From the NCBI GenBank assembly GCA_964616405.1, contig CAZTRE010000005.1:1-51703 (forward strand): 51,703 nucleotides of DNA, in the 5' to 3' direction. The position numbers and the translations under genes were made by a program. Below are positions 34,897 to 42,811 of the stretch, one piece after another. The notes below the pieces were generated by a model that worked only from the letters and a program-made list of their open reading frames with translations, did no database searches and was not told where the DNA came from. This stretch comes from JAEDES01 sp964616405. GTDB taxonomy: Bacteria; Bacillota_I; Bacilli_A; RF39; UBA660. Every line of letters begins with the position of its first letter. Position 1 is the stretch's first letter.

Positions 34897-36195
34897 TTTA
34901 TGTATTTTTTTCTTTAGATTTTTTAAACCATGGTACATACCAAAAGCTATATTATAAGTATGATACCAGAATGGGGAGATGATAAGGTCAAATTCCCCAA
35001 TTAATTCTGAGACATGTCCACCAAAACTTTTTTTAAATAGGAATAGTCCATATAATGGATTTTCTTTTCTAAAGTCGCCGGTAATGCCATAGAAATTATA
35101 TTTTTTGTAGTGTCCTTCAACGGCCATTTTTACTCCGGCAAAGTGAACTGTATATGCAGATTGGAATTGCATTAATTTTTCGTTTGAACCACCATATAGT
35201 GATAATACTTCATTACCATATACTAGGAATAATATTCCACCAAGAACGACTTTTTTGCCATGTTCTTTTTTTAATTCAGCAATTTTTTCTAGTTGTTTTT
35301 CTAAACGTTTAATAGTTTCCTTGTTTTGTGTATTACTTTGTTCATACTTTTTATCATTCATCTTTAAGAGATTATTCTCTTTTTTATTAATACGATCTTC
35401 TAAGTCATGTTTATTTTGATTAAGCTCTTCTTGTGTATTCTTTTTGTATAAATCAAAATCAATTTCAGCAATTAGTATTTTTAAAATACCACTATCATGA
35501 AGAGAATCCCACATACTTTCATAGTACGATAGTGGTCTATCAACAAATTCACGTCTGTCACTAGTATGTTGCATAATATCTTTAAAAATTGGTAATTCAT
35601 CACGTGATATTTCACGAGTTGTAATGCCACATTTTTCATTTTTACGTAAAATTTGTCTGGTTTTTGATTCCATGTCTTTCATTACTTTATCTAAGTTTTT
35701 ATTTTCAGTATCAATTACATGCATCCATCTTGGTTGGAGAGTATCTTGCATAACGTTGAAGCCATAATGTTTATAAGATAATTTTTTTAAATTTTCTACA
35801 GCGTGTTTATTATTTTTACCATTCTCAATTATTTTGCCATCATTATCGTGTTCTTGATATTCTAGGTAAGGATCAATTTTTACAAAGATGGCACCATGTT
35901 TTTTAGCGTAAATTTTTAATTGTTTAGTAAAGTTTTCTAATAAATCATAGTTATTGTAGTCAATTAGAAAACCTCGTGGAGAATAAAACATTTTCTTTTT
36001 AACAAGGGGAACTGTTTTAGAAAGTAATAGAGCCGCTGCGACTATTTTTTTATTATCTTTTAATCCTACATAGTGTGCTTCCCAACCATTTTTTGCTTTT
36101 AAATCTGCCCATTCCTTAGTCTGATGAAAGGTTATTTGGCTATGTTTATCTGCATAATCTTTAAATTCTTTTTTGTTAAGAGTTACTAATTCCAT
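34894..36195 (-). CDS. FemX/FemA-type aminoacyltransferase
   Basis: Adds amino acids from aminoacyl-tRNA to the side chain of lipid II, building the peptidoglycan cross-bridge. The 433-aa protein has two GNAT-like halves (about 1-160 and 160-433) with a charged helical hairpin inserted near 240-310 (KHDLEDRINKKENNLLKMND...), as in FemA and FemX. ITFHQTKEWADLK at the start and FYGITGDFRKENPLYGLFLFKKSFGG near the end are family signatures. It is second in a two-gene operon: AAGGAG lies within the end of the upstream gene and the gap is 3 bases. Confidence 0.92.
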   Translation of the reverse strand: MELVTLNKKEFKDYADKHSQITFHQTKEWADLKAKNGWEAHYVGLKDNKKIVAAALLLSKTVPLVKKKMFYSPRGFLIDYNNYDLLENFTKQLKIYAKKHGAIFVKIDPYLEYQEHDNDGKIIENGKNNKHAVENLKKLSYKHYGFNVMQDTLQPRWMHVIDTENKNLDKVMKDMESKTRQILRKNEKCGITTREISRDELPIFKDIMQHTSDRREFVDRPLSYYESMWDSLHDSGILKILIAEIDFDLYKKNTQEELNQNKHDLEDRINKKENNLLKMNDKKYEQSNTQNKETIKRLEKQLEKIAELKKEHGKKVVLGGILFLVYGNEVLSLYGGSNEKLMQFQSAYTVHFAGVKMAVEGHYKKYNFYGITGDFRKENPLYGLFLFKKSFGGHVSELIGEFDLIISPFWYHTYNIAFGMYHGLKNLKKKIHK

Positions 36196-36198
36196 TGC

Positions 36199-37383
36199 TT
36201 ATTTTCTCCTTTTTCTAAAAATCGGTAATATTTTTCGTTCTATAATGTACATAAAAGAGTTAGTTATTAGATCATAATCTCCAATGTATTCAATTAATTT
36301 TCCACCAAATTCCTTTTTAAAGTCATTAATTTCAAGAGTCTGTTCAATTGGACTAAGTTGTTTGAAATAGTGAAATCCTTGATTTTTATAGTAATTAAGA
36401 TATTCATTATATATTTTATATTTTAGATTAGTTTCATCTAAGATATTATTACTAGCTTCGCTTAAAACCCAAACAGTATTATTATGTTCCATCATCATAG
36501 TTATTGATGTTGTTAAACAATTTCCATATTCTAATTTATAGTTTTTAAATCGCTCATAGTCCTTTTGCAAAAGTTCTCTTTGGGATTTTAAATTAGCTAA
36601 TTTTTCTTTAGAAGAAGGATCTAAATTATCAATTGGAATAATTGACATTTGATTATTTATTCGATGAATATCTTTTTCTATGGATTTTAAAGTTTTAGTA
36701 ATGTGTAATTTATTTAAAAATAATCTAACCTTAGTGTTCTCATTATTACTAAAAATATCATACATAGTTTCAAAAGATTCATTTTGTGTTGTTCCTTGAA
36801 GGGCAAATAATTCAGTTAAGTCCTTATATGTTCCTGTTGTTAATTCTATAATATATTTTTCAGTACTAGCTAGTTTATCTTTAATATTATTTGTATAATT
36901 TTTTAAATCAATTAGATAATTATATTCTAAAAGTTTAGTCTTAGATTTTTTTCTATAACCAAGTTCTCTAATGTTTTGAATTATCTCTTCTGCATCTTCA
37001 TTAATAGAAGATATTTGATCGTTATTATATGTTTTATATATAATAGCGGGATTTATTTTAATAGATATAGCTTTTTTATGATGGGCGAAATCTTTTAGTT
37101 TTTGTGTAAATATTGCTAGTAAATGTTTATTTTTATAATCTATTAAAAAACCACGAGGGGCATATAAACTACAACAATTCATTGGTAAGTGTTCTTCTAA
37201 TAATAATGTTGCGGCAATAACTTCTTCATTTTCATTTATAAGGCCAAGATAATATGGAGTAGTATGATTTGTTATTTTATCAAATTCTCCCCATGAGCTT
37301 GTTTGCATGAAATGAGATGAGTCAATTTGTTTTTGCGTAAAATTGTCAAACTCAATTTTACTGATACTTCTTAATTTTAACAT
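36199..37383 (-). CDS. Second FemX/FemA-type aminoacyltransferase
   Basis: A 394-aa paralogue and operon partner of the gene at 34894-36195, with the same plan: SHFMQTSSWGEFDK at the front, two acyltransferase halves and a coiled hairpin near 215-285. It is more diverged: the C-terminal signature reads FKQLSPIEQ...FKKEFGGKLIEYIGDYDLI and the usual GITGDF motif is not evident. The two enzymes could add successive residues of a bridge, as FemA/FemB and MurM/MurN do, but which amino acids is unknown. The RBS is GAAAGGATG. Confidence 0.85.
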   Translation of the reverse strand: MLKLRSISKIEFDNFTQKQIDSSHFMQTSSWGEFDKITNHTTPYYLGLINENEEVIAATLLLEEHLPMNCCSLYAPRGFLIDYKNKHLLAIFTQKLKDFAHHKKAISIKINPAIIYKTYNNDQISSINEDAEEIIQNIRELGYRKKSKTKLLEYNYLIDLKNYTNNIKDKLASTEKYIIELTTGTYKDLTELFALQGTTQNESFETMYDIFSNNENTKVRLFLNKLHITKTLKSIEKDIHRINNQMSIIPIDNLDPSSKEKLANLKSQRELLQKDYERFKNYKLEYGNCLTTSITMMMEHNNTVWVLSEASNNILDETNLKYKIYNEYLNYYKNQGFHYFKQLSPIEQTLEINDFKKEFGGKLIEYIGDYDLITNSFMYIIERKILPIFRKRRK

Positions 37384-37457
37384 TATTTTGTCATCCTTTC
37401 ATGTTATAAGTATATCATAAAGGACTAAATGTTGGCATAAAAAAAGAAGAAAATCTA

Positions 37458-37643
37458 CTACATCATATGGAGATTGTCATCTTTTTGCATATAGTTTTGT
37501 TTTTGTTTAGACTCTAATCTTTTTAAACGTTCATTTATATTAAATATTTCTTGTCTAATTTTAAGTAATTCTTCTTGAATATTTGGTGGTAATGAGGGTT
37601 GAGGCATAGATGGATTTGGAAAAAATGGATATTGCATATTCAT
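37458..37643 (-). CDS. Small Pro/Met-rich coiled-coil protein
   Basis: I do not recognise this 61-aa protein. The start MNMQYPFFPNPSMPQPSLPP is rich in Pro, Met and Phe, followed by a short coiled coil (IQEELLKIRQEIFNINERLKRLE) and a polar tail. The frame opens at 37679, but AGG lies at the right distance before the ATG at 37643. Short Pro-rich plus coiled-coil proteins of this kind occur among coat and adaptor proteins of Bacillota; this is only a resemblance. It is transcribed away from trmB. Confidence 0.65.
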   Translation of the reverse strand: MNMQYPFFPNPSMPQPSLPPNIQEELLKIRQEIFNINERLKRLESKQKQNYMQKDDNLHMM

Positions 37644-37721
37644 AATTATCAACCTGACTTTCGATTTTATTATATGCAAATAGTTATAAATATGTGATAA
37701 AATATAACTAGGTGATTATAA

Positions 37722-38366
37722 ATGAGACTTAGAAATGTAAAAAACAAAGAGGAAATACTTGCTTCATCGAGATATTTGGTAAAAAATCCCGAAGAAAATA
37801 GAGGTAAATGGAAAGATCTATTTGGTAATGATAAACCAATTTATATTGAAATCGGGATGGGAAAAGGTAAATTTATTATTCAAAATGCTATTGAACATCC
37901 AGAAATTAATTTCATTGGTATAGAGAAATTTGATAGTGTTTTGGCAAGATGTTTGCCAAAGATGCCGGAGGGATTAGATAATTTATTAATAGTTAGAATG
38001 GATGCTTTAAATATTGAAAAAGTATTTTTTAAAGAAATAAAGAGAATATATTTAAACTTTTCTGATCCATGGCCAAAGGCCAGACATCATTTAAGAAGAC
38101 TATCGAGTAAAGTTTTCTTAGAAAAATATGATCTTATTTTTTCAGGTGATAGAGAGATTTATCAGAGAACAGATAATCAGGAACTATATATTTATTCGCT
38201 AGAAAGCTATAGTGAAAATGGGTATATTTTAAGTGATATATCATTTGATTTACATAAAGATAAAGAAGACCTTATTACTACTGAATATGAGGATAAATTT
38301 TCTAGTAAGGGAATGCCAATATATTCTGTCGTTGCGAGGAAAAGTGTCCAAAATAGTAAAAAATAG
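37722..38366 (+). CDS. trmB: tRNA (guanine-N7-)-methyltransferase
   Basis: Methylates G46 in the variable loop of tRNAs using S-adenosylmethionine. At 214 aa it has the family length. The SAM site IEIGMGKGKFI is at about residues 44-54, then FIGIEKFDSVLAR, and the TrmB signature FSDPWPKARHHLRRL near residue 110-125. The C-terminal GMPIYSV is also conserved. The RBS is AGGTGAT. The gene is divergent from the small coiled-coil gene and is followed by a promoter for the next operon. Confidence 0.97.
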   Translation: MRLRNVKNKEEILASSRYLVKNPEENRGKWKDLFGNDKPIYIEIGMGKGKFIIQNAIEHPEINFIGIEKFDSVLARCLPKMPEGLDNLLIVRMDALNIEKVFFKEIKRIYLNFSDPWPKARHHLRRLSSKVFLEKYDLIFSGDREIYQRTDNQELYIYSLESYSENGYILSDISFDLHKDKEDLITTEYEDKFSSKGMPIYSVVARKSVQNSKK

Positions 38367-38375
38367 TAAAATATT

Positions 38376-38403
38376 TTTACATTTACAAAAAATTTGGTAT
38401 AAT
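38376..38403 (+). promoter_or_regulatory. Promoter of the lipoprotein-YtxH operon
   Basis: TTTACA (38376-38381), 16 bases, TATAAT (38398-38403) with TGg before it. Confidence 0.7.
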
Positions 38404-38423
38404 GTATTAAGAGTAGGTGAAAT

Positions 38424-39092
38424 ATGAAAAAGATTATTGTTTTACTCTCTATTGTTGTATTATTTTTATCTGGGTGTAGTGTTAAAAAACTTGATAATAC
38501 TGATTTAGGTAAAAATATTAAAATTTTACTTTCTGATGATGTAGAATTGTATAACGTATTTTTTGAAGGATATAAATATTATGTTCCAAAGGGGTTAGGG
38601 ATACATAAAAAAGATGAATATAATGCAGTACTTCTAGATAGAAATTCGAATAAGTATTACTTATATATTGATGCAATTAGTTATTATCATAAAACTGAAA
38701 ATACTTATATGGTTGATGAAAACATTCATTATTCTAATAAGTTAAATTATAATGGTAAGAGTGGTTATATAAATATAGAAAAGATCGATGATAAGTATTA
38801 CGTTCAATTTATGTTTAATTATGCAAAGATGGAAGCATATGTATCAGAAGAAGATTTAACAACGGTAGTTAATAATATGTGTTATGTTTTAAGAACTATA
38901 AAGTTTAATGATAAAGTTTTAGAGAGTTTAATAGGAGATAATGTATTAAGTTATCAAGAAGAAGACTTTACTTTGTTTGATGATGATAGTTCAAATGAAG
39001 ATTTATTGGAAGTCGTTGGAGAAAGCGATTCTAAAAAGGATAAAAAGCCTAAAGACGATGAAAAGATAATAAATGTAGATAAAGACTATTAG
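38424..39092 (+). CDS. Lipoprotein of unknown function
   Basis: A 222-aa lipoprotein. The signal peptide ends LFLSGC, with lipidated Cys18. The mature part has a beta-rich domain (about 25-165) with YYVPKGLGIHKKDEYNAVL and NKYYLYIDAISYY; the C-terminal 50 residues are disordered and acidic to mixed (SSNEDLLEVVGESDSKKDKKPKDDEK). I know no named family. It leads an operon of four genes with the disordered, DUF948 and YtxH proteins (gaps 12 and 12 bases, then an overlap), all envelope-associated. Confidence 0.8.
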   Translation: MKKIIVLLSIVVLFLSGCSVKKLDNTDLGKNIKILLSDDVELYNVFFEGYKYYVPKGLGIHKKDEYNAVLLDRNSNKYYLYIDAISYYHKTENTYMVDENIHYSNKLNYNGKSGYINIEKIDDKYYVQFMFNYAKMEAYVSEEDLTTVVNNMCYVLRTIKFNDKVLESLIGDNVLSYQEEDFTLFDDDSSNEDLLEVVGESDSKKDKKPKDDEKIINVDKDY

Positions 39093-39104
39093 AGAGGTGA
39101 ATTT

Positions 39105-40205
39105 ATGGGCTTATTTGATAAAATAAAGAATGCTTTATTTGAGGAAGAATATGTTGAAGTTGAAGAAAAACCTAAAAAGCCGAAAAAAGAAATTTCTAAG
39201 AGTAGAGATGTTGAACGTCCTATTGCGAAGAAAGTAGTTTTGCCAGAAAAGAAAGAGCCTAGGGTAGAGGAACTTGATGAAGATGAGTTATTAGATGAGG
39301 ATTTTGAAATTAACCCAAGTGATTCTAATAGACATGCTGAAGATAGAAAAAGTTTTAAAGTTATGGATGATGATGACTTTAAAGTAGATGATGAGATTAG
39401 CCATCGTATAAGTGAACCAAAAATTGTTAAAGTAATTGATCAGGATGAAACTGAGATTCTTGATGAGGCACGTTTTTATAAAAATAAAAAAGATAGAAAT
39501 GAAAAAAGTGCATATGGAATTAATGAATCTAATAAAGTTAATATGCCAGAATATGGAAACAATAAGAGTTCTTATGATAGTATGTCTTATGGTAATATTT
39601 ATGAAAAGAAAGAAGATAGAACTCATTTTAAACCATCACCAATTATTTCACCAATTTATGGTATCTTAGATAAGAATTATAAAAAAGAAGATGTAGTTAC
39701 TAAAAAAGAAATTCGTTTGACTAGTAGTTATGCTAGAGAAAACTTAAGTGTTGAGGATGTTCGTAAAAAAGCATATGGAAGTTTAAGTGACGATATAGCA
39801 AAAGGAATGGATGAAGAACCTGTAAAAAAGGCTTCTTTTGAAGTTGAAGAAAAGGTTGATGAAGATGCTAATTTATTAGTTGACTTAAGCGATACTGAAG
39901 AAAAACCTGCTGTAAAAGAAGTAACTATGGGAGATGCTTTGGAATATTTTGAAGATTTAGGTTTAGAATATAATGTAGATTATGTTGATGCAACTAAGAA
40001 AGCTCCTATTGGTCGAAGAACAAAAGAAAGTTATGATGAGGAAGAGTCTCCAGAGATTATTTCTAAGGTTAAAGAGTCACAAGAAGATAAGGTTGTGGAA
40101 AAGTTAACTGAGAAAAAAGAAGTTCAAGAAATAACTCCTAAAGTTGATGATTCTGATGATAACTTATTTGATTTAATTGATTCGATGTATAAAGAGAATG
40201 ATTAG
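39105..40205 (+). CDS. Large disordered protein with amphipathic N-terminus
   Basis: I do not recognise this 366-aa protein. It is mostly low-complexity acidic and basic sequence (Glu, Asp, Lys). Three segments look conserved and functional: the N-terminal amphipathic helix MGLFDKIKNALFEEE, which could bind membrane as in SepF or FtsA; FKPSPIISPIYGILDKNYK (near 173-191); and the C-terminal LFDLIDSMYKEND. A helix with EYFEDLGLEYNVDYVD lies near 280-300. Its place between a lipoprotein and DUF948/YtxH proteins suggests a membrane-surface scaffold. A cell-division role is only a guess. Confidence 0.75.
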   Translation: MGLFDKIKNALFEEEYVEVEEKPKKPKKEISKSRDVERPIAKKVVLPEKKEPRVEELDEDELLDEDFEINPSDSNRHAEDRKSFKVMDDDDFKVDDEISHRISEPKIVKVIDQDETEILDEARFYKNKKDRNEKSAYGINESNKVNMPEYGNNKSSYDSMSYGNIYEKKEDRTHFKPSPIISPIYGILDKNYKKEDVVTKKEIRLTSSYARENLSVEDVRKKAYGSLSDDIAKGMDEEPVKKASFEVEEKVDEDANLLVDLSDTEEKPAVKEVTMGDALEYFEDLGLEYNVDYVDATKKAPIGRRTKESYDEEESPEIISKVKESQEDKVVEKLTEKKEVQEITPKVDDSDDNLFDLIDSMYKEND

Positions 40206-40217
40206 GAGGAAAAGAGA

Positions 40218-40508
40218 ATGGAATCTTTAAATATGATTTTACCTGTATTATTGTATATCGCTGGTTTCATATTATTAATAGTATTAATTATTTTGGGAAT
40301 CAGATTAATTCAAGTGATTAATAAAGTAGATAAAGTTGTTGATAACGTAGAAGAAAAGGTTAATACATTAAATACAGCATTTGATGTAGTAGGAAAAGTG
40401 TCAGATACTTTGTCTGCGGTAGGAGAATCAGTGATTACAACTATTGTAGGTGGAATTTCTAGAATATTTAATAAGAGAATGAAGAAAGAGGAGGATTTTT
40501 ATGAGTAA
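40218..40508 (+). CDS. DUF948 (YtxG-like) membrane protein
   Basis: A 96-aa protein with one membrane helix (about residues 8-30) followed by a long amphipathic coil (NKVDKVVDNVEEKVNTLNTA) and a basic end. This is the DUF948/YtxG layout. In Bacillus subtilis ytxG and ytxH form a stress-related operon with ytxJ; the same pair is kept here, with an 8-base overlap with ytxH and an AGGAGG ribosome site. Confidence 0.85.
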   Translation: MESLNMILPVLLYIAGFILLIVLIILGIRLIQVINKVDKVVDNVEEKVNTLNTAFDVVGKVSDTLSAVGESVITTIVGGISRIFNKRMKKEEDFYE

Positions 40509-40908
40509 AGAAAAGAAATTAGGTTTTGGAAAGTTTTTAGCAGGAGCTGCTCTTGGAGCAGGACTTGGAATTTTATTCGCACCAAAAAAAGGTAGTGAAA
40601 CAAGAGCTGAGTTAAAAACTAAAATTGATGATTTAGTAAAACAAATTAAGAAAATCGATGTTGAAGAAGTTAAAGATGAATTCGAAAGCAAACTTGAAAA
40701 TCTAAAAGAAGAATTAGCTGATTTAGATAAAGAAAAAGTGTTAGATATAGCTAAAAAGAAATCTAAAGAATTGAAAGTTAAAGCTCAAGAATTAGTTGAT
40801 TTAGCTATTGAAAAGGGAACACCAATTTTAAGAGATATGGCTGAAGAAGTTAGATTAAAAACAATTGATGTTACTAAAGAAGTATTAAAAAAATTAGAAA
40901 ATAAGTAA
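40501..40908 (+). CDS. YtxH-domain protein
   Basis: A 135-aa protein. The YtxH domain is at the start: GKFLAGAALGAGLGILFAPKKGSETR (residues 9-34), a short Gly/Ala-rich membrane-active helix followed by the family's APKkG.e.R motif. The rest is a long Lys/Glu coiled coil. The family is induced by general stress in Bacillus subtilis. It overlaps the DUF948 gene and ends the operon at a terminator. Confidence 0.92.
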   Translation: MSKEKKLGFGKFLAGAALGAGLGILFAPKKGSETRAELKTKIDDLVKQIKKIDVEEVKDEFESKLENLKEELADLDKEKVLDIAKKKSKELKVKAQELVDLAIEKGTPILRDMAEEVRLKTIDVTKEVLKKLENK

Positions 40909-40937
40909 GAATGGCTAAAAAATGTCATTCTTTTTTT
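40907..40937 (+). terminator. Terminator after the YtxH gene
   Basis: AAGAATG (40907-40913) pairs with CATTCTT (40926-40932), then T. Confidence 0.75.
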
Positions 40938-40956
40938 ATTGAGGCATAGGATTAGT

Positions 40957-41871
40957 ATGGAGATTTTTAGAAAAACATATTTTAGTAAACAAATAGAATT
41001 AGAAAATAACACTGTTACAGATGTTTTTTCTGGAATAGATTATGCGAATATTAGTAATGATGGTTATATGGTACAAGGATTAGTGTTTGCCAAAGAATAC
41101 TTGGTTATTTCGGCTTATCATAAAATAGTAGGAAGACAAAAAGATAAATCAAGATTATATTTTTATAATAAAAAGACTGGGATATATTGTGGCCATGTTG
41201 AACTTGATAATTCAGCTCATGTAGGCGGAGTGGCATTTGATAGTAAAAATGGTATTTTATTTGTGACTGGAAGTCGTGGTAAAGTAAATGCTTATAGTTT
41301 TGAAAGTTTAATTAGAAAGCTTAATAAAAATGGCAAAATGATAAAGTATGATAGTAGTAGTTTAAATATAAGCTTAGTTTTAGATGGTAATGTTAGTGCC
41401 GCAACTATTTATTTTTATGAAGGTTATTTATATGTAGCCACTTGTTCAAATATTGGAAGAGTTGTAAGGTATAAAATTAGATATAATAAGAATATGGTAT
41501 TAATCGATGGGTATAAGATATTTAATAACGCTCCCGCATGCATTCAAGGATTATGTGTGTTTAGATATGAGGAGAAATTATACTATCTGTTTAGCCAATC
41601 TTATAGTAAATTACCCTCAACAATAAAAGTATTAGATGAAAACTTTAATTTTATTGGACAAGTAACTAAGTGTATAACGGGTATTGAAGGAATTGATATT
41701 TCAAAAGAAGGAAGTGTCTATGCTGTCTTTGAAAATTCGGTTACAAAGATATATGATATTAATTTATGTAAATTTAGTTATAAAAAAAGAAAATGTTTAG
41801 AAAAAAAATATATTTCTTATGGTAGGCTTCATCAAAATATATTGGATGCAGCTAGTAAAAATACTATTTAA
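40957..41871 (+). CDS. Predicted beta-propeller protein
   Basis: A 304-aa protein without signal peptide. The sequence is a series of beta-strand blocks that read like propeller blades: MVQGLVFAKEYLVISAYH, HVGGVAFDSKNGILFVTGSRGKVNAYS, AATIYFYEGYLYVATCSNIGRVVRY, CIQGLCVFRYEEKLYYLFSQS, IEGIDISKEGSVYAVFENS. Each has the 'G(v/l).....yl.v....g.i..y' rhythm of NHL/SMP-30-like or YncE-like repeats. The function is not evident. The RBS AGGATT sets the ATG at 40957. It stands alone between a terminator and the tyrosine T-box. Confidence 0.7.
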   Translation: MEIFRKTYFSKQIELENNTVTDVFSGIDYANISNDGYMVQGLVFAKEYLVISAYHKIVGRQKDKSRLYFYNKKTGIYCGHVELDNSAHVGGVAFDSKNGILFVTGSRGKVNAYSFESLIRKLNKNGKMIKYDSSSLNISLVLDGNVSAATIYFYEGYLYVATCSNIGRVVRYKIRYNKNMVLIDGYKIFNNAPACIQGLCVFRYEEKLYYLFSQSYSKLPSTIKVLDENFNFIGQVTKCITGIEGIDISKEGSVYAVFENSVTKIYDINLCKFSYKKRKCLEKKYISYGRLHQNILDAASKNTI

Positions 41872-41993
41872 AATTTAATAAATTATAATTATAATAGGAT
41901 AGATGGTGAATGATCGTAGATAAAAAGTTGGTTGTTTAGCCAAGTTAAATTGTAAAAATAAATTTATAAGTATTTAAAAATAATATAAAAATG

Positions 41994-42021
41994 TTGAATT
42001 ATTTAATATTTATGGTATTAT
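41994..42021 (+). promoter_or_regulatory. Promoter of the tyrosine T-box operon
   Basis: TTGAAT (41994-41999), 16 bases, TATTAT (42016-42021) with TGg before it. The 120 bases between the propeller gene and this promoter hold nothing else recognisable. Confidence 0.7.
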
Positions 42022-42035
42022 ATAAGTATGTTTTC

Positions 42036-42244
42036 GGTGAAAAATATCAGTAGTTTATTTACTAATATAAATAGAGATTTAGTGGTTGGTGGAAACTAAA
42101 GGCAGTAAATAGACGAATTACATGTTTGGAGAAAAAACGTTTATCGCGTTAAGATATAAAGGGCATAGACTGAATTTAGTTTATGAATTAAGGTGGTACC
42201 GCGAATATTTCGTCCTTATGAGGATGGAGTGTTCGTTTTTTTTA
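42036..42244 (+). promoter_or_regulatory. T-box leader, tyrosine type
   Basis: Stem I starts near ATAGAGATTTAGTGG and GTTGGTGG. The specifier codon TAC (Tyr) is at 42119-42121 in GAATTACATG. The T-box GGTGGTACCGCG is at 42192-42203. A 15-bp terminator follows, CGAATATTTCGTCCT (from 42202) with AGGATGGAGTGTTCG, then T. It controls the CYTH gene and tyrS by tRNA-Tyr charging. Confidence 0.93.
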
Positions 42245-42265
42245 TTTATGAGAAGGAGGGATTAT

Positions 42266-42811
42266 ATGCATACAGAATATGAAGTAAGAGTTTTAGAGAT
42301 TAATAAGGAAGCTGTTGAGAAAAGGTTAAAGGAGTTAGGGGCTGAATTTTGTTGGGATAAAATTCAAAGAAGATATGTTTATGACTTTATTCCAAAGATA
42401 GATGGTAAATGGATTAGACTTAGAACTAATGGAGATAAGAGTACTTTAACTATTAAAAATTTGGTATCTTCAGAAATTGATGGAACGCAGGAATTAGAAA
42501 TAGAAGTGGATAATTTTGAAAGATGTCATCTTATTTTAAAAGAGTTAGGCTATGAGCCTAAGGGGTATCAAGAAAATAGGAGATGTCATTATGTGCTTAA
42601 TGGAGTAGACGTTGATATTGATTTTTGGCCATTAATTCCAACTTATATGGAGATTGAAGGTAAGAGTGAAGCTGCTGTATACAACGCGTTAGAAACATTA
42701 GGTTTTAAGAAAGAAGATGCTACTACGAGAGATGTTGAGGGAGTATATTTAGATTATGGATTTAATTTGAATGAGATATATGATTTACATTTAGAGGAGG
42801 ATAGAAAATAA
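42266..42811 (+). CDS. CYTH-domain protein (CyaB/ThTPase-like)
   Basis: A 181-aa member of the CYTH superfamily, which acts on triphosphorylated substrates (adenylate cyclase CyaB, thiamine triphosphatase, inorganic triphosphatase). The N-terminus TEYEVRVLEI is the ExExK signature with Arg as the last residue. RRYVYDF, WIRLRTNGDKSTLTIK, QELEIEVDNFE, DIDFWP, PTYMEIEGKSE and LDYGF supply the charged strands of the tunnel. The frame opens at 42122 inside the T-box, but AAGGAGGGATTAT fixes the start at 42266. It lies between the T-box and tyrS and overlaps tyrS by one base. Confidence 0.9.
   Translation: MHTEYEVRVLEINKEAVEKRLKELGAEFCWDKIQRRYVYDFIPKIDGKWIRLRTNGDKSTLTIKNLVSSEIDGTQELEIEVDNFERCHLILKELGYEPKGYQENRRCHYVLNGVDVDIDFWPLIPTYMEIEGKSEAAVYNALETLGFKKEDATTRDVEGVYLDYGFNLNEIYDLHLEEDRK

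Noticed and set aside
42122..42265. Long N-terminal extension of the CYTH protein
   Set aside because: It is a read-through of the T-box and its terminator; the true start has AAGGAGGGATTAT at 42266.
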